In this document: positions 1 through 8,273 of the stretch, one piece after another
Numbering within the stretch: position 1 is the stretch's first letter
How the letters are laid out: the number at the start of each line of letters is the position of its first letter
DNA from: Salipiger mucosus DSM 16094
GTDB lineage: Bacteria > Pseudomonadota > Alphaproteobacteria > Rhodobacterales > Rhodobacteraceae
Assembly (NCBI RefSeq): GCF_000442255.1
Contig: NZ_KE557273.1
Span: 1-56,901 of the forward strand
Reading direction: 5' to 3'
Length of the DNA stretch: 56,901 nucleotides
Position numbers and translations under genes: made by a program
Notes under the pieces: model-generated
Seen by the model: the letters and a program-made list of their open reading frames with translations, nothing else
The model's database searches: none
What the model was told of the DNA's origin: nothing

Positions 1-235
1 GCCGCCGCTCGGACCGGATACCAAAGCAGTATCCGACCAGGAGCATGCGGATCAGCAATTCGGGATCGACGGAGGGGCGCCCTGTGTGACTGTAGAAATC
101 GGCAAGGTAGGCGCGGATGCTGCTGAGATCGACGAACCGATCAATGGATCGAAGCAGATGATCCCGGGGGACGTGATCTTCCAGCGAGAACTCGTAGAAC
201 AGCGCTGGCTGCGCCTCCTGCTTGGATCCCATCAT
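1..235 (-). CDS. Transposase, N-terminal 78 residues (partial)
   Basis: The minus strand from 235 encodes MMGSKQEAQPALFYEFSLED and continues through DHLLRSIDRFVDLS, HTGRPSVDPELLIRMLLVGY and FGIRSERR to the window edge in one open frame. The 'HTGRPSVDPELLIRMLLVGY' block is the conserved N-terminal region of IS5/IS1182-type transposases (DUF772), upstream of the DDE catalytic core, which lies outside the window. Two ATGs are adjacent (235 and 232); the first is used here. Whether the complete element is active cannot be judged. Confidence 0.8.
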   Translation of the reverse strand, partial: MMGSKQEAQPALFYEFSLEDHVPRDHLLRSIDRFVDLSSIRAYLADFYSHTGRPSVDPELLIRMLLVGYCFGIRSERR

Positions 236-312
236 CGCCATTCCTCCCGCCCGTTGGCGGAATTGAATCAGCAAGATGCCCCTCGATCAAGCGCGAGTTT
301 TTCAACAAAATA
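1..312 (-). mobile_element. Partial insertion sequence (IS1182/IS5-like), 5' end
   Basis: This is one end of an insertion sequence that runs off the left edge of the window. It carries the start of a transposase on the minus strand. About 60 bp upstream lies a T/A-rich segment, GTTTTTCAACAAAATAGGCC (297-316), similar in style to the terminal inverted repeats of such elements. The exact outer end and any target duplication cannot be fixed because the other end is missing. Confidence 0.55.
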
Positions 313-639
313 GGCCGAACCAACATCCTCTTCGCGGCATCGCCCCGGTCGCGCGCGCCCCTGGACCAGGTGCCGGACGGCTACGGCCCCACGCAGCTCT
401 CCGACGCGCGGGCCTTTACCGACGATCGCGGCTGGGTCGGGCACCGCTGAGCCCGCATCTTCATCGGTCGGTTCCTGGCGGTTGCCGACTCTGGCCCGGA
501 GGCCAGCCGACGCGGCGCGGCCTGGCGCGCGAGGGCATCGGCCGAGCCGATCATGTGAGAGGGATCAGCCGTCCGAGCGGGAGGACGAAGGGCTTTTGGC
601 TGCGCTGGTTGCGCGCCTCGGGGGCGTGCCGTTGCCCTC
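313..639. other. Gap without recognisable gene
   Basis: About 330 bp between the insertion sequence and the XRE-cupin gene. Short open frames exist on both strands, but none has a convincing start, ribosome binding site or known family. One plus-strand stretch (about 345-450, translating to VPDGYGPTQLSDARAFTDD and ending at a TGA near 450) reads like decayed coding sequence. I could not assign it to a family; decay next to a mobile element would be unsurprising. Confidence 0.4.
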
Positions 640-1308
640 TCACCAGACCGGCGGCGTCGTGATCCAGATCACGCGGGTCTCGACCTCGGCCAGGTTTCGG
701 AAACGGTGCGGCCGCGTGCTTTCGAAGTGAAAGGCATCCCCCGGCGAAAGCTGGTAGCGATGGTCATCCACGACGAGCTCCAGTCGTCCGCTCAGGACGA
801 GACCGCATTCCTCGCCCTCGTGGGCGTAGGACTCCTCGCCGGAGCTGCCGCCTGCCTCGAGGACGATTTCCATGACTTGCAGCGCGCCCTCGTCGTGAAC
901 GGTCAGGAAGGATTTCACCATCTTCCGGTCGCCGAAGTCGACCGTCTTGCGGCGGTCCGCCCGCACGATCATGCGCGATTCGCGGCTGGCCCGCGCCTCG
1001 CCGTCGTCGAAGAGCGACAGGAAGGGAATGCCGATGACCTCGCAGATGGCCCGCAGGTTGCGCACCGAAGGCGAGGAGATGCCGCGTTCGATCTGGCTCA
1101 GCAGGCCGGTCGAGATGCCGACGCCATCGGCCACCAGTTGCAGCGAGAGGCCGCGCGCCTTGCGGGCGCGCCGAACGGCATCCCCGAGCGAGACATCGTC
1201 CGTCTCGTCCAGCGGGTTCGTCTTCAGCTTGGCTTCGGTTTCGAGAAGGGACAACGGCGATTCTTCATCTTCGTGAACGGGCTTGTCGCGTGCCGCGCGG
1301 CTGCACAC
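640..1308 (-). CDS. XRE-family regulator with C-terminal cupin domain
   Basis: A 222-residue regulator. Residues about 40-95 form an XRE helix-turn-helix (LGDAVRRARKARGLSLQLVA, then GISTGLLSQIERGISSPSV). Residues about 125-222 form a cupin barrel (EESYAHEGEECGLVLSGRLE, then LSPGDAFHFES and RPHRFRN). This is the PuuR/SutR type, where the cupin is thought to sense a small ligand. The start is GTG at 1308 with AAGG just upstream; no in-frame ATG lies before the HTH. It is divergent from an ABC transporter and FAD oxidase operon, so local control of amine or amino-acid use is likely. The ligand is unknown. Confidence 0.85.
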   Translation of the reverse strand: MCSRAARDKPVHEDEESPLSLLETEAKLKTNPLDETDDVSLGDAVRRARKARGLSLQLVADGVGISTGLLSQIERGISSPSVRNLRAICEVIGIPFLSLFDDGEARASRESRMIVRADRRKTVDFGDRKMVKSFLTVHDEGALQVMEIVLEAGGSSGEESYAHEGEECGLVLSGRLELVVDDHRYQLSPGDAFHFESTRPHRFRNLAEVETRVIWITTPPVW

Positions 1309-1517
1309 ACCGCCTTGTTACCTGAAATGAGTAAGGAAATGAAGGTTTTCTGTGCGGAGATCGAGACAATTTCATTTGAGTGAAGAAATTTGGTGGATCG
1401 AGTTGCATCCCCTAATGTCTTCAATATGGTGAAGGCTCCAATTGCAGAATGCCGCCCGGCGCGACCCGGGAAGAGCCCGCCACGGGCCGGCCTCCATAAC
1501 AACAGGGAGTTACAATC
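1309..1517. promoter_or_regulatory. Divergent control region with GAAATGA repeats
   Basis: The 209-bp gap between the XRE-cupin gene and the ABC operon is AT-rich compared with its surroundings. It holds two direct GAAATGA copies (1324-1330 and 1336-1342, 12 bp apart) and a 6-of-7 inverted match TCATTTG (1372-1378). These are candidate operator half-sites for the XRE-cupin regulator. No clear -35/-10 pair could be fixed by eye. Confidence 0.3.
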
Positions 1518-2258
1518 ATGAAATTCAGCAATCTCGTCTGCGCGGCCGCGCTGGCGCTCGCCGGCACGGCGGCCTCCGCACAGGAAAGCCTCTCGGTCGG
1601 TGTCACCACGACGGGCGTGCCCTTCACCTTCATCGACACCTCGACGCAGGACCCCACGGGCGCGATGGTGGACCTCGCGGCGGCGATCGCCGAGGACATC
1701 GGCCGCACGCCCGAGTTCGAGGTGATGCAGTTCTCCGGCCTGATCCAGGGCCTGAAGATCGGCCGCATCGACCTGATTTCCGCCGGCATGTTCGCCACCG
1801 ACACCCGCAAGGAAGTCGTGGACTTCAGCCAGACCGTCTACAGCTACGGTGACGCGATGTTCGTTGCCGCGGATGACGAGACCGAATATGCGATCGACGA
1901 CCTCGAAGGCGAAGTCGTGGGTGCGCAGATCGGCACGACCTTCGCGGACCAGCTGCAGGCGATGGGCACCTTCAGCGAGGTGAAACTCTACGACAGCCTC
2001 GTGGACATCATGCGCGACGTGCAGCTCGGCCGGATCAAGGCGGGCTTCGGTGACAAGCCGATCATCGGCTACCAGATCGCGCAGAACCCGCAGCTTGGCG
2101 TGCGCCTGGTCGAGGGTTACGAGCCGATGGGCATGGGGCAGGTCGCCCTCGCGGTCTCCAAGGAGAACCCGGAGCTGCTCGAGCAGGTCAACGCATCGAT
2201 CTCCGAGATGAAGGAGAGCGGCGAGCTCGAGGACATCTTCGGCAAATACGGCCTCTAA
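1518..2258 (+). CDS. ABC transporter substrate-binding protein, family 3
   Basis: A 246-residue periplasmic binding protein with a Sec signal peptide (MKFSNLVCAAALALAGTAAS, cleavage near AQES). The mature part has the family-3 (polar amino acid/opine) pattern: TGVPFTFIDTSTQDPTGAMV near the N-terminus, then GLIQGLKIGRIDLISAGMF, and a late VAGYEP-like second-lobe segment. GGGAG lies 10 bases before the ATG. It heads an operon with one permease, one ATPase and a FAD oxidoreductase. That context favours an amino acid, opine or amine substrate, which the sequence does not identify. Confidence 0.88.
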   Translation: MKFSNLVCAAALALAGTAASAQESLSVGVTTTGVPFTFIDTSTQDPTGAMVDLAAAIAEDIGRTPEFEVMQFSGLIQGLKIGRIDLISAGMFATDTRKEVVDFSQTVYSYGDAMFVAADDETEYAIDDLEGEVVGAQIGTTFADQLQAMGTFSEVKLYDSLVDIMRDVQLGRIKAGFGDKPIIGYQIAQNPQLGVRLVEGYEPMGMGQVALAVSKENPELLEQVNASISEMKESGELEDIFGKYGL

Positions 2259-2272
2259 GGCCCTTTCGACAC

Positions 2273-2298
2273 GGGCGCGGTCCCGACGGATCGCGCCC
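2273..2298 (+). promoter_or_regulatory. Intercistronic hairpin after binding-protein gene
   Basis: GGGCGCGGTCC pairs with GGATCGCGCCC around a CGAC loop: an 11-bp stem with one G-U pair, 15 bases after the binding-protein stop. No T-run follows, so it is probably not a strong terminator. A role in 3'-end protection, giving more binding protein than membrane components, is an inference. Confidence 0.55.
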
Positions 2299-2327
2299 CA
2301 ATCCTGCTGCATCATCGAGGGATTCAG

Positions 2328-2984
2328 ATGGCCCCTTTATCCGAACGGATCGTGGAGTACCTTCCACTCCTGATCTCTGGCCTTTGGCTCACGGTCGCGG
2401 TGACGTTCCTGTCGCTGATCCTGGCGACCGCGCTCGGGCTTCTCTGGGCCACCATGCGCACCTCGGGCAATGCGCTGATCGAACGCCCGGCCCGTTATAT
2501 CGTCGAGTTCCTGAGGGGCATCCCGATCCTGGTGGTGCTGTTCTACATCTACTTCGTCATGCCCGAACTGGGCGTCGACCTGTCGGCCTTCCAGGCCGGG
2601 GTGATCGGCCTGGCGCTGACCTATTCGTGCTACATCGGCGAGACCTTCCGCGGCGGCATTGAGGCCGTCGACAAGGGGCAGGTCGAAGCCGCCAAGTCGA
2701 TCGGAATGCGCCACGGCAAGATGATGCGCCGGATCGTCCTGCCCCAGGCTTTTCGCATCTCGCTGCCGCCCTACGGCAACAACATGGTCATGCTTCTGAA
2801 GGACAGCTCGCAGGTCTCGGTGATCTCGGTGGCCGAACTGACCCTGCAGGGCAAGATGCTGGCCTCGTCGACCTTCGACAACCTGACCGTCTTCTCGATG
2901 GTCGCGGTGCTCTACCTCTGCCTGACGATCCCGCTCAACTTCCTGATGCGCCGCCTCGAACTCAGAATGGGAGCTTCGCTGTGA
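2328..2984 (+). CDS. Amino-acid-type ABC transporter permease
   Basis: A 218-residue inner-membrane permease of the His/Glu/Gln (HisMQ) class. Hydrophobic segments cover about residues 12-34, 55-80, 85-105 and 185-210. The cytoplasmic EAA loop reads EAAKSIGMRHGKMMRRIVLP and is followed by QAFRISLPPYGNNMVMLLKD, typical of this family. There is a single permease gene, so it likely works as a homodimer. Its last four bases overlap the GTG start of the ATPase gene, indicating translational coupling. Confidence 0.9.
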   Translation: MAPLSERIVEYLPLLISGLWLTVAVTFLSLILATALGLLWATMRTSGNALIERPARYIVEFLRGIPILVVLFYIYFVMPELGVDLSAFQAGVIGLALTYSCYIGETFRGGIEAVDKGQVEAAKSIGMRHGKMMRRIVLPQAFRISLPPYGNNMVMLLKDSSQVSVISVAELTLQGKMLASSTFDNLTVFSMVAVLYLCLTIPLNFLMRRLELRMGASL

Positions 2985-3712
2985 TCCGCTTCGAGAACGT
3001 CCACAAGTCTTTCGGCCATATCGAAGTGCTCAAGGGCATTGATGGGGAAGTGGAAAAAGGCCAGGTCGCCTGCCTGATCGGCGCCTCCGGGTCGGGCAAG
3101 TCAACGCTGCTGCGCTGCGTGAACGGCCTCGAGGATTACCAGCAGGGCCGCATCCTCGTGGACGACCAGCTTGTCGATGCGCATGCCGCCTCGATTCACG
3201 ACATCCGCACGCGGGTGGCGATGGTCTTTCAGCGCTTCAACCTCTTCCCCCACATGACGGCGCTCGAGAATGTCATGGAAGGCCCCCTGCACGTTCTGGG
3301 AGAGCCCAGGGCCGAGGTGCGGGAGCGCGCCGAGGAACACCTGACGCGCGTTGGCCTTGCGGACCGCGTGAACAGCTATCCCTCCGCCCTCTCGGGCGGG
3401 CAGCAGCAGCGCGTGGCCATCGCCCGGGCGCTTGCCATGCGCCCCGACGCGATCCTGCTGGACGAGCCCACGTCGGCGCTCGACCCGGAGATGGTGGGCG
3501 AGGTGCTGACCGTTCTGCGCGATCTCGCCGAGGAGCGGATGACGATGCTGGTTGTCACGCACGAGATCCAGTTCGCGCGCGAGGTGGCGAGCAGCGTCTT
3601 CTTCCTCGACAAGGGGCTCATCGCCGAGCACGGGTCGGCCGAAGAGGTGCTGACCCGGCCCCAGAATGCGCGCACGCAGGACTTCCTGCGTCGCGTCACC
3701 CATCCGGTCTGA
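2981..3712 (+). CDS. Amino-acid-type ABC transporter ATP-binding protein
   Basis: A 243-residue ATPase. Walker A is GASGSGKST (about residues 33-41), the Q-loop lies in MVFQRFNLFPHMT, the signature is LSGGQQQRVAIARALA, Walker B is ILLDEPTSALD, and the switch histidine is in VVTHE. This matches the GlnQ/HisP group. It begins with GTG inside the end of the permease gene. It energises the transporter formed with the two preceding genes. Confidence 0.92.
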   Translation: MIRFENVHKSFGHIEVLKGIDGEVEKGQVACLIGASGSGKSTLLRCVNGLEDYQQGRILVDDQLVDAHAASIHDIRTRVAMVFQRFNLFPHMTALENVMEGPLHVLGEPRAEVRERAEEHLTRVGLADRVNSYPSALSGGQQQRVAIARALAMRPDAILLDEPTSALDPEMVGEVLTVLRDLAEERMTMLVVTHEIQFAREVASSVFFLDKGLIAEHGSAEEVLTRPQNARTQDFLRRVTHPV

Positions 3713-3724
3713 ACGGAGGTCGTC

Positions 3725-4981
3725 ATGCGTTTCACGTCGCTCTGGTCGGCGACAGCCGGGGCCGCGCCCGGCTGGCCCGCCTTGCAGGACAGCCGCCGGG
3801 CCGACGTGCTCGTCGTGGGTGGCGGATTCCAGGGCTTGTCGGCCGCGCTGCATCTCGCGGAGGGCGGCGCGGACGTGGTTCTTCTGGAAGCCGAGACGCC
3901 GGGCCACGGGGCCTCCGGGCGCAACGGCGGCCAGGTGATCCCGGGCCTGAAGGACGATCCCGACGCGCTCGACGCGCTTCACGGAGCTGAAACGACCGCC
4001 TTCGCGGGCGCCACCGCGCAGACGCTGTTCGACCTGGTGGACCGGCTGGGTATCGATTGCGATCCCGTCCGGGGCGGCTGGATACAGGCCGCCTCCCGGC
4101 GCAAGCATCTGCCCGGGCTGCGCAGCCGCATGGAGCAGTGGCAGGCGCGCGGCGCGCCGGTCGAGTGGCTGGATGCCCGCGACATGTCCGAGCGTATCGG
4201 CTCCGACGTCTTCCACGGGGGCTGGCTGGACAAGCGGGCCGGCAAGATCCACCCGCTGAAACTGGCGTGCGGGCTTGCAGTCGCCGCGAGCGCCGCAGGG
4301 GCGCAGATCCACGGCACGTCCCCCGTCGCCCGGCTCGAGCGGCAAGGTGGGCTTTGGCGGGCCCGCACGAAGGGCGGCGCGGAGGTCACCGCGGATCGGG
4401 TCATCCTCGCGACCAACGCCTACACGACGCGCCGGTTCTTTCCGGCGCTCAGCCAGACCATCGTGCCGGCCAACAGCTTCCAGCTCGCGACGGCGCCGCT
4501 GTCGGACGCGCAGCTGTCGCGCATCCTGCCGTCTGGCGCCGCGGTGTCGGAAAGCCGCAGGGTCGGCACCTATTTCCGCACCGGACCGGAAAACCGTCTG
4601 CTGATCGGCGGACGCGGCAGCTTTGCCGATCCCGGCAGTGCGAGCGACTTCCGGCGCCTCGAGGCCGAGCTGGCCGCGATCTTCGGGCCGGGGTTCGAGG
4701 TCACGCATCGATGGTTCGGCCGTGTCGGCATGACGCCGGATCACCGGATCAGGCTGTGCGAGCCGGAGCCCGGCCTGATGGCGGGCATCGGCTTCAATGG
4801 CCGGGGCGTGGCTCTCGCGGTGTCGCTGGGACGTGCGCTTGCGCAAAACCATCTGCAAGGCACCAGGCTGCCGTTTCCGGTCGAGACCCGTCCGAAGCGA
4901 CTGCCGCTGCACGGGCTTCACGCGGTCTACGGCGGTGTGGCGATCCATTACTACCGGCTGCGGGACGCGCTCGAGAGCTGA
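3725..4981 (+). CDS. FAD-dependent amine oxidoreductase (DAO/PuuB-like)
   Basis: A 418-residue flavoprotein of the D-amino acid oxidase superfamily. The FAD-binding Rossmann motif VVGGGFQGLSAALHLAEGGA lies at about residues 31-50, with acidic residues ending the second strand (VVLLEAE). GASGRNGGQV is typical of gamma-glutamylputrescine oxidase and sarcosine-type oxidases. The C-terminal MAGIGFNGRGVALAVSLGRA is the second FAD-contacting region. ACGGAGG precedes the ATG. Position at the end of an ABC operon controlled by a PuuR-like regulator suggests oxidation of the imported amine or amino acid. The exact substrate is not determinable. Confidence 0.85.
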   Translation: MRFTSLWSATAGAAPGWPALQDSRRADVLVVGGGFQGLSAALHLAEGGADVVLLEAETPGHGASGRNGGQVIPGLKDDPDALDALHGAETTAFAGATAQTLFDLVDRLGIDCDPVRGGWIQAASRRKHLPGLRSRMEQWQARGAPVEWLDARDMSERIGSDVFHGGWLDKRAGKIHPLKLACGLAVAASAAGAQIHGTSPVARLERQGGLWRARTKGGAEVTADRVILATNAYTTRRFFPALSQTIVPANSFQLATAPLSDAQLSRILPSGAAVSESRRVGTYFRTGPENRLLIGGRGSFADPGSASDFRRLEAELAAIFGPGFEVTHRWFGRVGMTPDHRIRLCEPEPGLMAGIGFNGRGVALAVSLGRALAQNHLQGTRLPFPVETRPKRLPLHGLHAVYGGVAIHYYRLRDALES

Positions 4982-5020
4982 GCCTCTTTCTCCTGCAGCC
5001 GGAAGGAGCGGCGATGCCGC

Positions 5021-6079
5021 TCACTCGGGTTGCGGGAAGGCGTCGCGCCAGCGCCGGATGAAAAGCTCGCGCTTGTCGGCGTCCATCGCGACCAGGAGTG
5101 TCGGGTCGAGGCCGATCGGGCGCTCCATTGTCTCCACGGTGCCCGTGACCTCGACGATCTGGCCGTCGCCCTCGTCCAGACGGATCATGAGATCGTTGGC
5201 CTCCAGCCCGGCCCGGCCCTCGGGCGAGAGCAGGTAATCGAGCAGGTCCCGGGCGAGCTCGGGCGCGGCGGCGCCGGCGGGGATCATGGCCGCGCGGGAG
5301 AGGATGAGGGTGTAGTCCTCGGGTGCGACGACGCCGAGCCGGTCGTCCCGGCGGGCGCGCTGGATCGCGTAGGACCCCAGGACATTGTAGGCAACGAGGT
5401 ACCGCCCCGACGCGACCCCGTCGATGATCTCGGCCGAGCAGCAGGTCGCGATCGCGCCACTGCGGCCGAAGGCCTCCATCAGGCCGCCGAAGGTCGTCGC
5501 CTCGAGCGAGTCGATGAAGGCGAAGAGAAAGCCCAGGCCCGATTCCTCGATGTCGTAGGTCGCCACCCGCCCGGCGAAGCGGCTGGTCTCGGGCCGCAGC
5601 AGGTCGAGCAGATCGAAGCGCGACCGCGGCACCTCGGCCGGGGTGAGCAGGTCGCGGTTGTAGACCACGACCGCGGGTTCGCGGCTCACGCCCCAGAGCT
5701 GGTCGCGCCACGACAGCTGCGGAGCGAGCGCCTGGGTCCAGCCCGAGGTCGCGGTCGAGGCGCAGCCCTCGTTCACGAGCCCGACCATGTGATGCGCGGC
5801 CGAGCTGATGACGAGGTCGGCGCCGGCCTGTCCGCTTTGGCACTCCTGTTCCGAGATCGCGCGCAGATCGTTGGAGCCCCACTGCTCGTAGAGGACACGC
5901 GTCTCGCTGCGGGCCTCGGCATAGGCCTCGATCACGGGGCCGAGCACCGCAAGGTCCGTCGTGCTGCGCAGCACGAGCGCGTTCGTGGCGTCCCCGGGTC
6001 CGATGACCGCCGTCAGCTCAGCAGTCTGCGCGGCGAGCGGTTGCGAGAGCATGGCCAGGAGGATCGCGAGCCGGATCAT
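5021..6079 (-). CDS. Periplasmic substrate-binding protein, PgtC-like, with TctDE
   Basis: A 352-residue extracellular solute-binding protein with a signal peptide (MIRLAILLAMLSQPLAAQ). The family-1-like fold is suggested by DLVISSAAHHMVGLVNEG, then LWGVSREPAVVVYNRDLL and SGRYLVAYNVLGSYAI. Its start overlaps the end of the sensor kinase gene by four bases, and no permease or ATPase gene is nearby. It is therefore more likely a ligand-presenting partner of the kinase than a transport component, as PgtC is in phosphoglycerate signalling. That role is inference; the family assignment is moderate. Confidence 0.75.
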   Translation of the reverse strand: MIRLAILLAMLSQPLAAQTAELTAVIGPGDATNALVLRSTTDLAVLGPVIEAYAEARSETRVLYEQWGSNDLRAISEQECQSGQAGADLVISSAAHHMVGLVNEGCASTATSGWTQALAPQLSWRDQLWGVSREPAVVVYNRDLLTPAEVPRSRFDLLDLLRPETSRFAGRVATYDIEESGLGFLFAFIDSLEATTFGGLMEAFGRSGAIATCCSAEIIDGVASGRYLVAYNVLGSYAIQRARRDDRLGVVAPEDYTLILSRAAMIPAGAAAPELARDLLDYLLSPEGRAGLEANDLMIRLDEGDGQIVEVTGTVETMERPIGLDPTLLVAMDADKRELFIRRWRDAFPQPE

Positions 6080-7449
6080 GCCGCGCGCCCCGGAAGCTCG
6101 ATGGCGACGACGAAGCCCGCGTCGCCGGTCTTCATTGTGATGCGGCCGCGGTGCACCTCGGCCACCTCGCGCGCGATGGCGAGGCCGATGCCGCTGCCGC
6201 CGGCCGCGCCGCGGGAGGAGAAGCGCTCGGTCGGGCCCTGCGTCATGTCCTCGGCCGGTCCGCTGCCGCAGTCGCTGACCCAGAGGGCGGCCTGCGGGCC
6301 GGGCGTCACGCCAAGGCGGATCGGCGGCTTGCCGTGGCGGAGCGCGTTGGTCAGCAGGTTCTTGCCCGCCTCGGCCAGCGAGAGCGCATCGCCGGTCACA
6401 GGCACGGCCCGGCCCGGAAGCTCGAGCATGACCTCGAGCCCGGCCTCGACGAAGAGGTCGTCGGTTGCCTCGACGATCTCGACGGCCACGTCGCGCAGAT
6501 CCAGCAGCGTCGCCGGCTGCGTGTCGGCGCGGTGGATGATCATCGCCCGGCTGAGGATCTGGTCGAGCAGCCGCCCCAGCCCCACCGCGCGGTCCTGGAT
6601 CCGGGCCGTGATGTGGTCGCGCCGCTCGGGGTCGTTCTCGGCGGCGGCAAGCTGGGCCTGCGCCCGGATCGCCGCGACAGGTGTGCGCAGCTGGTGGGCG
6701 GCATCGGCGATCAGCTTGCCGGTGGCGACGCTCTGGCGGTCGAGGCGGGCCATGAAGCCGTTCAGCGAGGTGAGCATGCCGGCCACCTCCCTCGGCGCGG
6801 CAAGGGACAGGGGCGTGAGGTCGGTGGAGTCGCGCGCCGCGAGCGCCTCGCCGATGCGGGGAAGCGGCTGCAGGGCGCGGCTGACCACGAGCCAGGCGAA
6901 GAGCGCCATGACCGCACCCGCCCCGCCCAGCACGAAGAGGGCATTCTGCGCGATGTCCCGGGCGAGGTCGCGGCGCGCGAGCAGCGTGTGGCCGATCACC
7001 ACGCGGACCGGCCCCGAGAAGCTGCGTTCGGCGAAGCGCCGGGTCAGCGCGACATAGCGGGCAGGTTCGGGGCCGAAGGTCGCGTCGTAGAAGACCACTT
7101 CACCGCCGTCACCGTCTTCAGGCAGCGGTGTTGCGGGGTCGCCCGTGAGCGTCGCACCGTCCGGGCCGACGACCCGGTAGCGGATGCGGTCGTCGGGCGC
7201 GAGCGACATGAGCTCGAAAGCCGAGATCGGCAGATCGACGATCGCGTCGCCGTCCCGGATCGAGATCGCGGTGGCGATGTCGGCCGCGGCGCCGAGCAGG
7301 AGACGGTCGTAGGCCTCGCGCGCGGCCTGCTGTCCGTAGGCCAGCGCCGCGATCAGCACGACCGCGCCGCCCAGCACGAGAACGGATCCCACCGCCAGCG
7401 CCACGCGGGTCTTGAGCGAGAGCGTCGCGCGCACGCCCGCGTCAGGCAT
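6076..7449 (-). CDS. tctE: Sensor histidine kinase, TctE-like
   Basis: A 457-residue membrane kinase. TM1 is near residues 12-34 (VALAVGSVLVLGGAVVLIAA), followed by a periplasmic two-component-sensor N-terminal domain, and TM2 lies near 165-190. The HisKA box is LIADAAHQLRTPVAAIRAQA. The ATPase domain shows NLLTNALRHG, VSDCGSGPA and GGSGIGLAIAREVAEVHRG. It overlaps the response regulator start-side by 8 bases and the binding-protein gene by 4, so the three are one operon. It faces tctCBA, the transporter it probably controls in response to a tricarboxylate or related acid. Confidence 0.85.
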   Translation of the reverse strand: MPDAGVRATLSLKTRVALAVGSVLVLGGAVVLIAALAYGQQAAREAYDRLLLGAAADIATAISIRDGDAIVDLPISAFELMSLAPDDRIRYRVVGPDGATLTGDPATPLPEDGDGGEVVFYDATFGPEPARYVALTRRFAERSFSGPVRVVIGHTLLARRDLARDIAQNALFVLGGAGAVMALFAWLVVSRALQPLPRIGEALAARDSTDLTPLSLAAPREVAGMLTSLNGFMARLDRQSVATGKLIADAAHQLRTPVAAIRAQAQLAAAENDPERRDHITARIQDRAVGLGRLLDQILSRAMIIHRADTQPATLLDLRDVAVEIVEATDDLFVEAGLEVMLELPGRAVPVTGDALSLAEAGKNLLTNALRHGKPPIRLGVTPGPQAALWVSDCGSGPAEDMTQGPTERFSSRGAAGGSGIGLAIAREVAEVHRGRITMKTGDAGFVVAIELPGRAA

Positions 7450-8116
7450 CGTCGGCGTCCATGCGGTATCCGAGCCCGCGATGCGTTTCGATCCGCGCGC
7501 TGGAGCCGGCCAGCTTCTTGCGCAGCCGGGCGATGTAGAGTTCGACGGCGTTGGTGCCGACCTCGGCCCGCTCGAAGGAGAACAGCCCCTCGAAGAGCCG
7601 TTCCTTGGACAGGATTCGGCCGCGCTGGGACATCATCAGGTTGAGCAGGGTCATCTCGCGGCGGGTCATGGGCACCGGCGCTCCGCCGACCTGGACCGAC
7701 TGCGCCGCCGGATCGAAGGCGAGATCCCCGAGCTGCATCACGCCGCTCGCCTGGCCCTTGTCGCGGCGGATGAGAACGCGCAGCCGCGCCTCGAGCTCGC
7801 GCAGGTCGAAGGGTTTGACGAGGTAGTCGTCGGCGCCCGCGTCCAGCGCCTCGACCCGCGCGGTCACCTCGAATTCGGCGGTCAGGATCAGGATCGGCGT
7901 GCCGGCGCCGCGCTTGCGCAGCTGCCGGAGCAGGCTGCGGCCGTCGCCGTCAGGCAGGCTGAGGTCGAGCACGATGCATTCGTAGGACTGCACGGCAAGG
8001 AATTCCTCCGCCATCTGCAGCCTGTCGGCGAGATCGCAGGCGTAGCCCGCCCGCTCGAGGCTCGCGACCACGGCCTCTCCGACGTCGGCAGTGTCTTCCA
8101 CGATGAGAATGCGCAT
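7442..8116 (-). CDS. tctD: OmpR-family response regulator, TctD-like
   Basis: A 224-residue regulator. The receiver begins MRILIVEDTADVGEAVVASL, with phospho-acceptor Asp in CIVLDLSLPDGDGR and Lys in DDYLVKPFDL. The C-terminal winged helix shows PMTRREMTLLNLMMSQRGRI and THRGLGYRMD. The start at 8116 is chosen because the receiver begins directly there; an upstream in-frame start at 8140 would add only MPTQDRGR. It is first in the operon with the TctE-like kinase and the binding protein. It probably activates the divergent tctC promoter. Confidence 0.88.
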   Translation of the reverse strand: MRILIVEDTADVGEAVVASLERAGYACDLADRLQMAEEFLAVQSYECIVLDLSLPDGDGRSLLRQLRKRGAGTPILILTAEFEVTARVEALDAGADDYLVKPFDLRELEARLRVLIRRDKGQASGVMQLGDLAFDPAAQSVQVGGAPVPMTRREMTLLNLMMSQRGRILSKERLFEGLFSFERAEVGTNAVELYIARLRKKLAGSSARIETHRGLGYRMDADDA

Positions 8117-8187
8117 CCGGCCCCTGTCTTGCGTCGGCACACTCTATTCCCTCGGCGCGGCGCGGGAAAGCGCCGCGTGTGCCGGGA

Positions 8188-8207
8188 TGACAGGTTGGTG
8201 ACAGGTT
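8188..8207. promoter_or_regulatory. Direct repeats, candidate TctD binding site
   Basis: TGACAGGTT occurs twice (8188-8196 and 8199-8207) with an 11-bp period in the tctD-tctC divergent gap. OmpR-family regulators bind tandem half-sites of about one helical turn, so this is the best candidate site for activation of tctCBA and autoregulation. No other element in the gap is as clear. Confidence 0.5.
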
Positions 8208-8273
8208 CGGACGCTAATGTCCGCCGCGACGGGACGCCACGAGCCGGCCCGTGGAAGTACCAGGAGGAGACAC

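Noticed and set aside
3101-4948. Minus-strand open frame of 615 codons opposite the ATPase and FAD oxidase genes
   Set aside because: Spans two well-supported genes on the other strand and has low-complexity composition; a GC-rich shadow frame.
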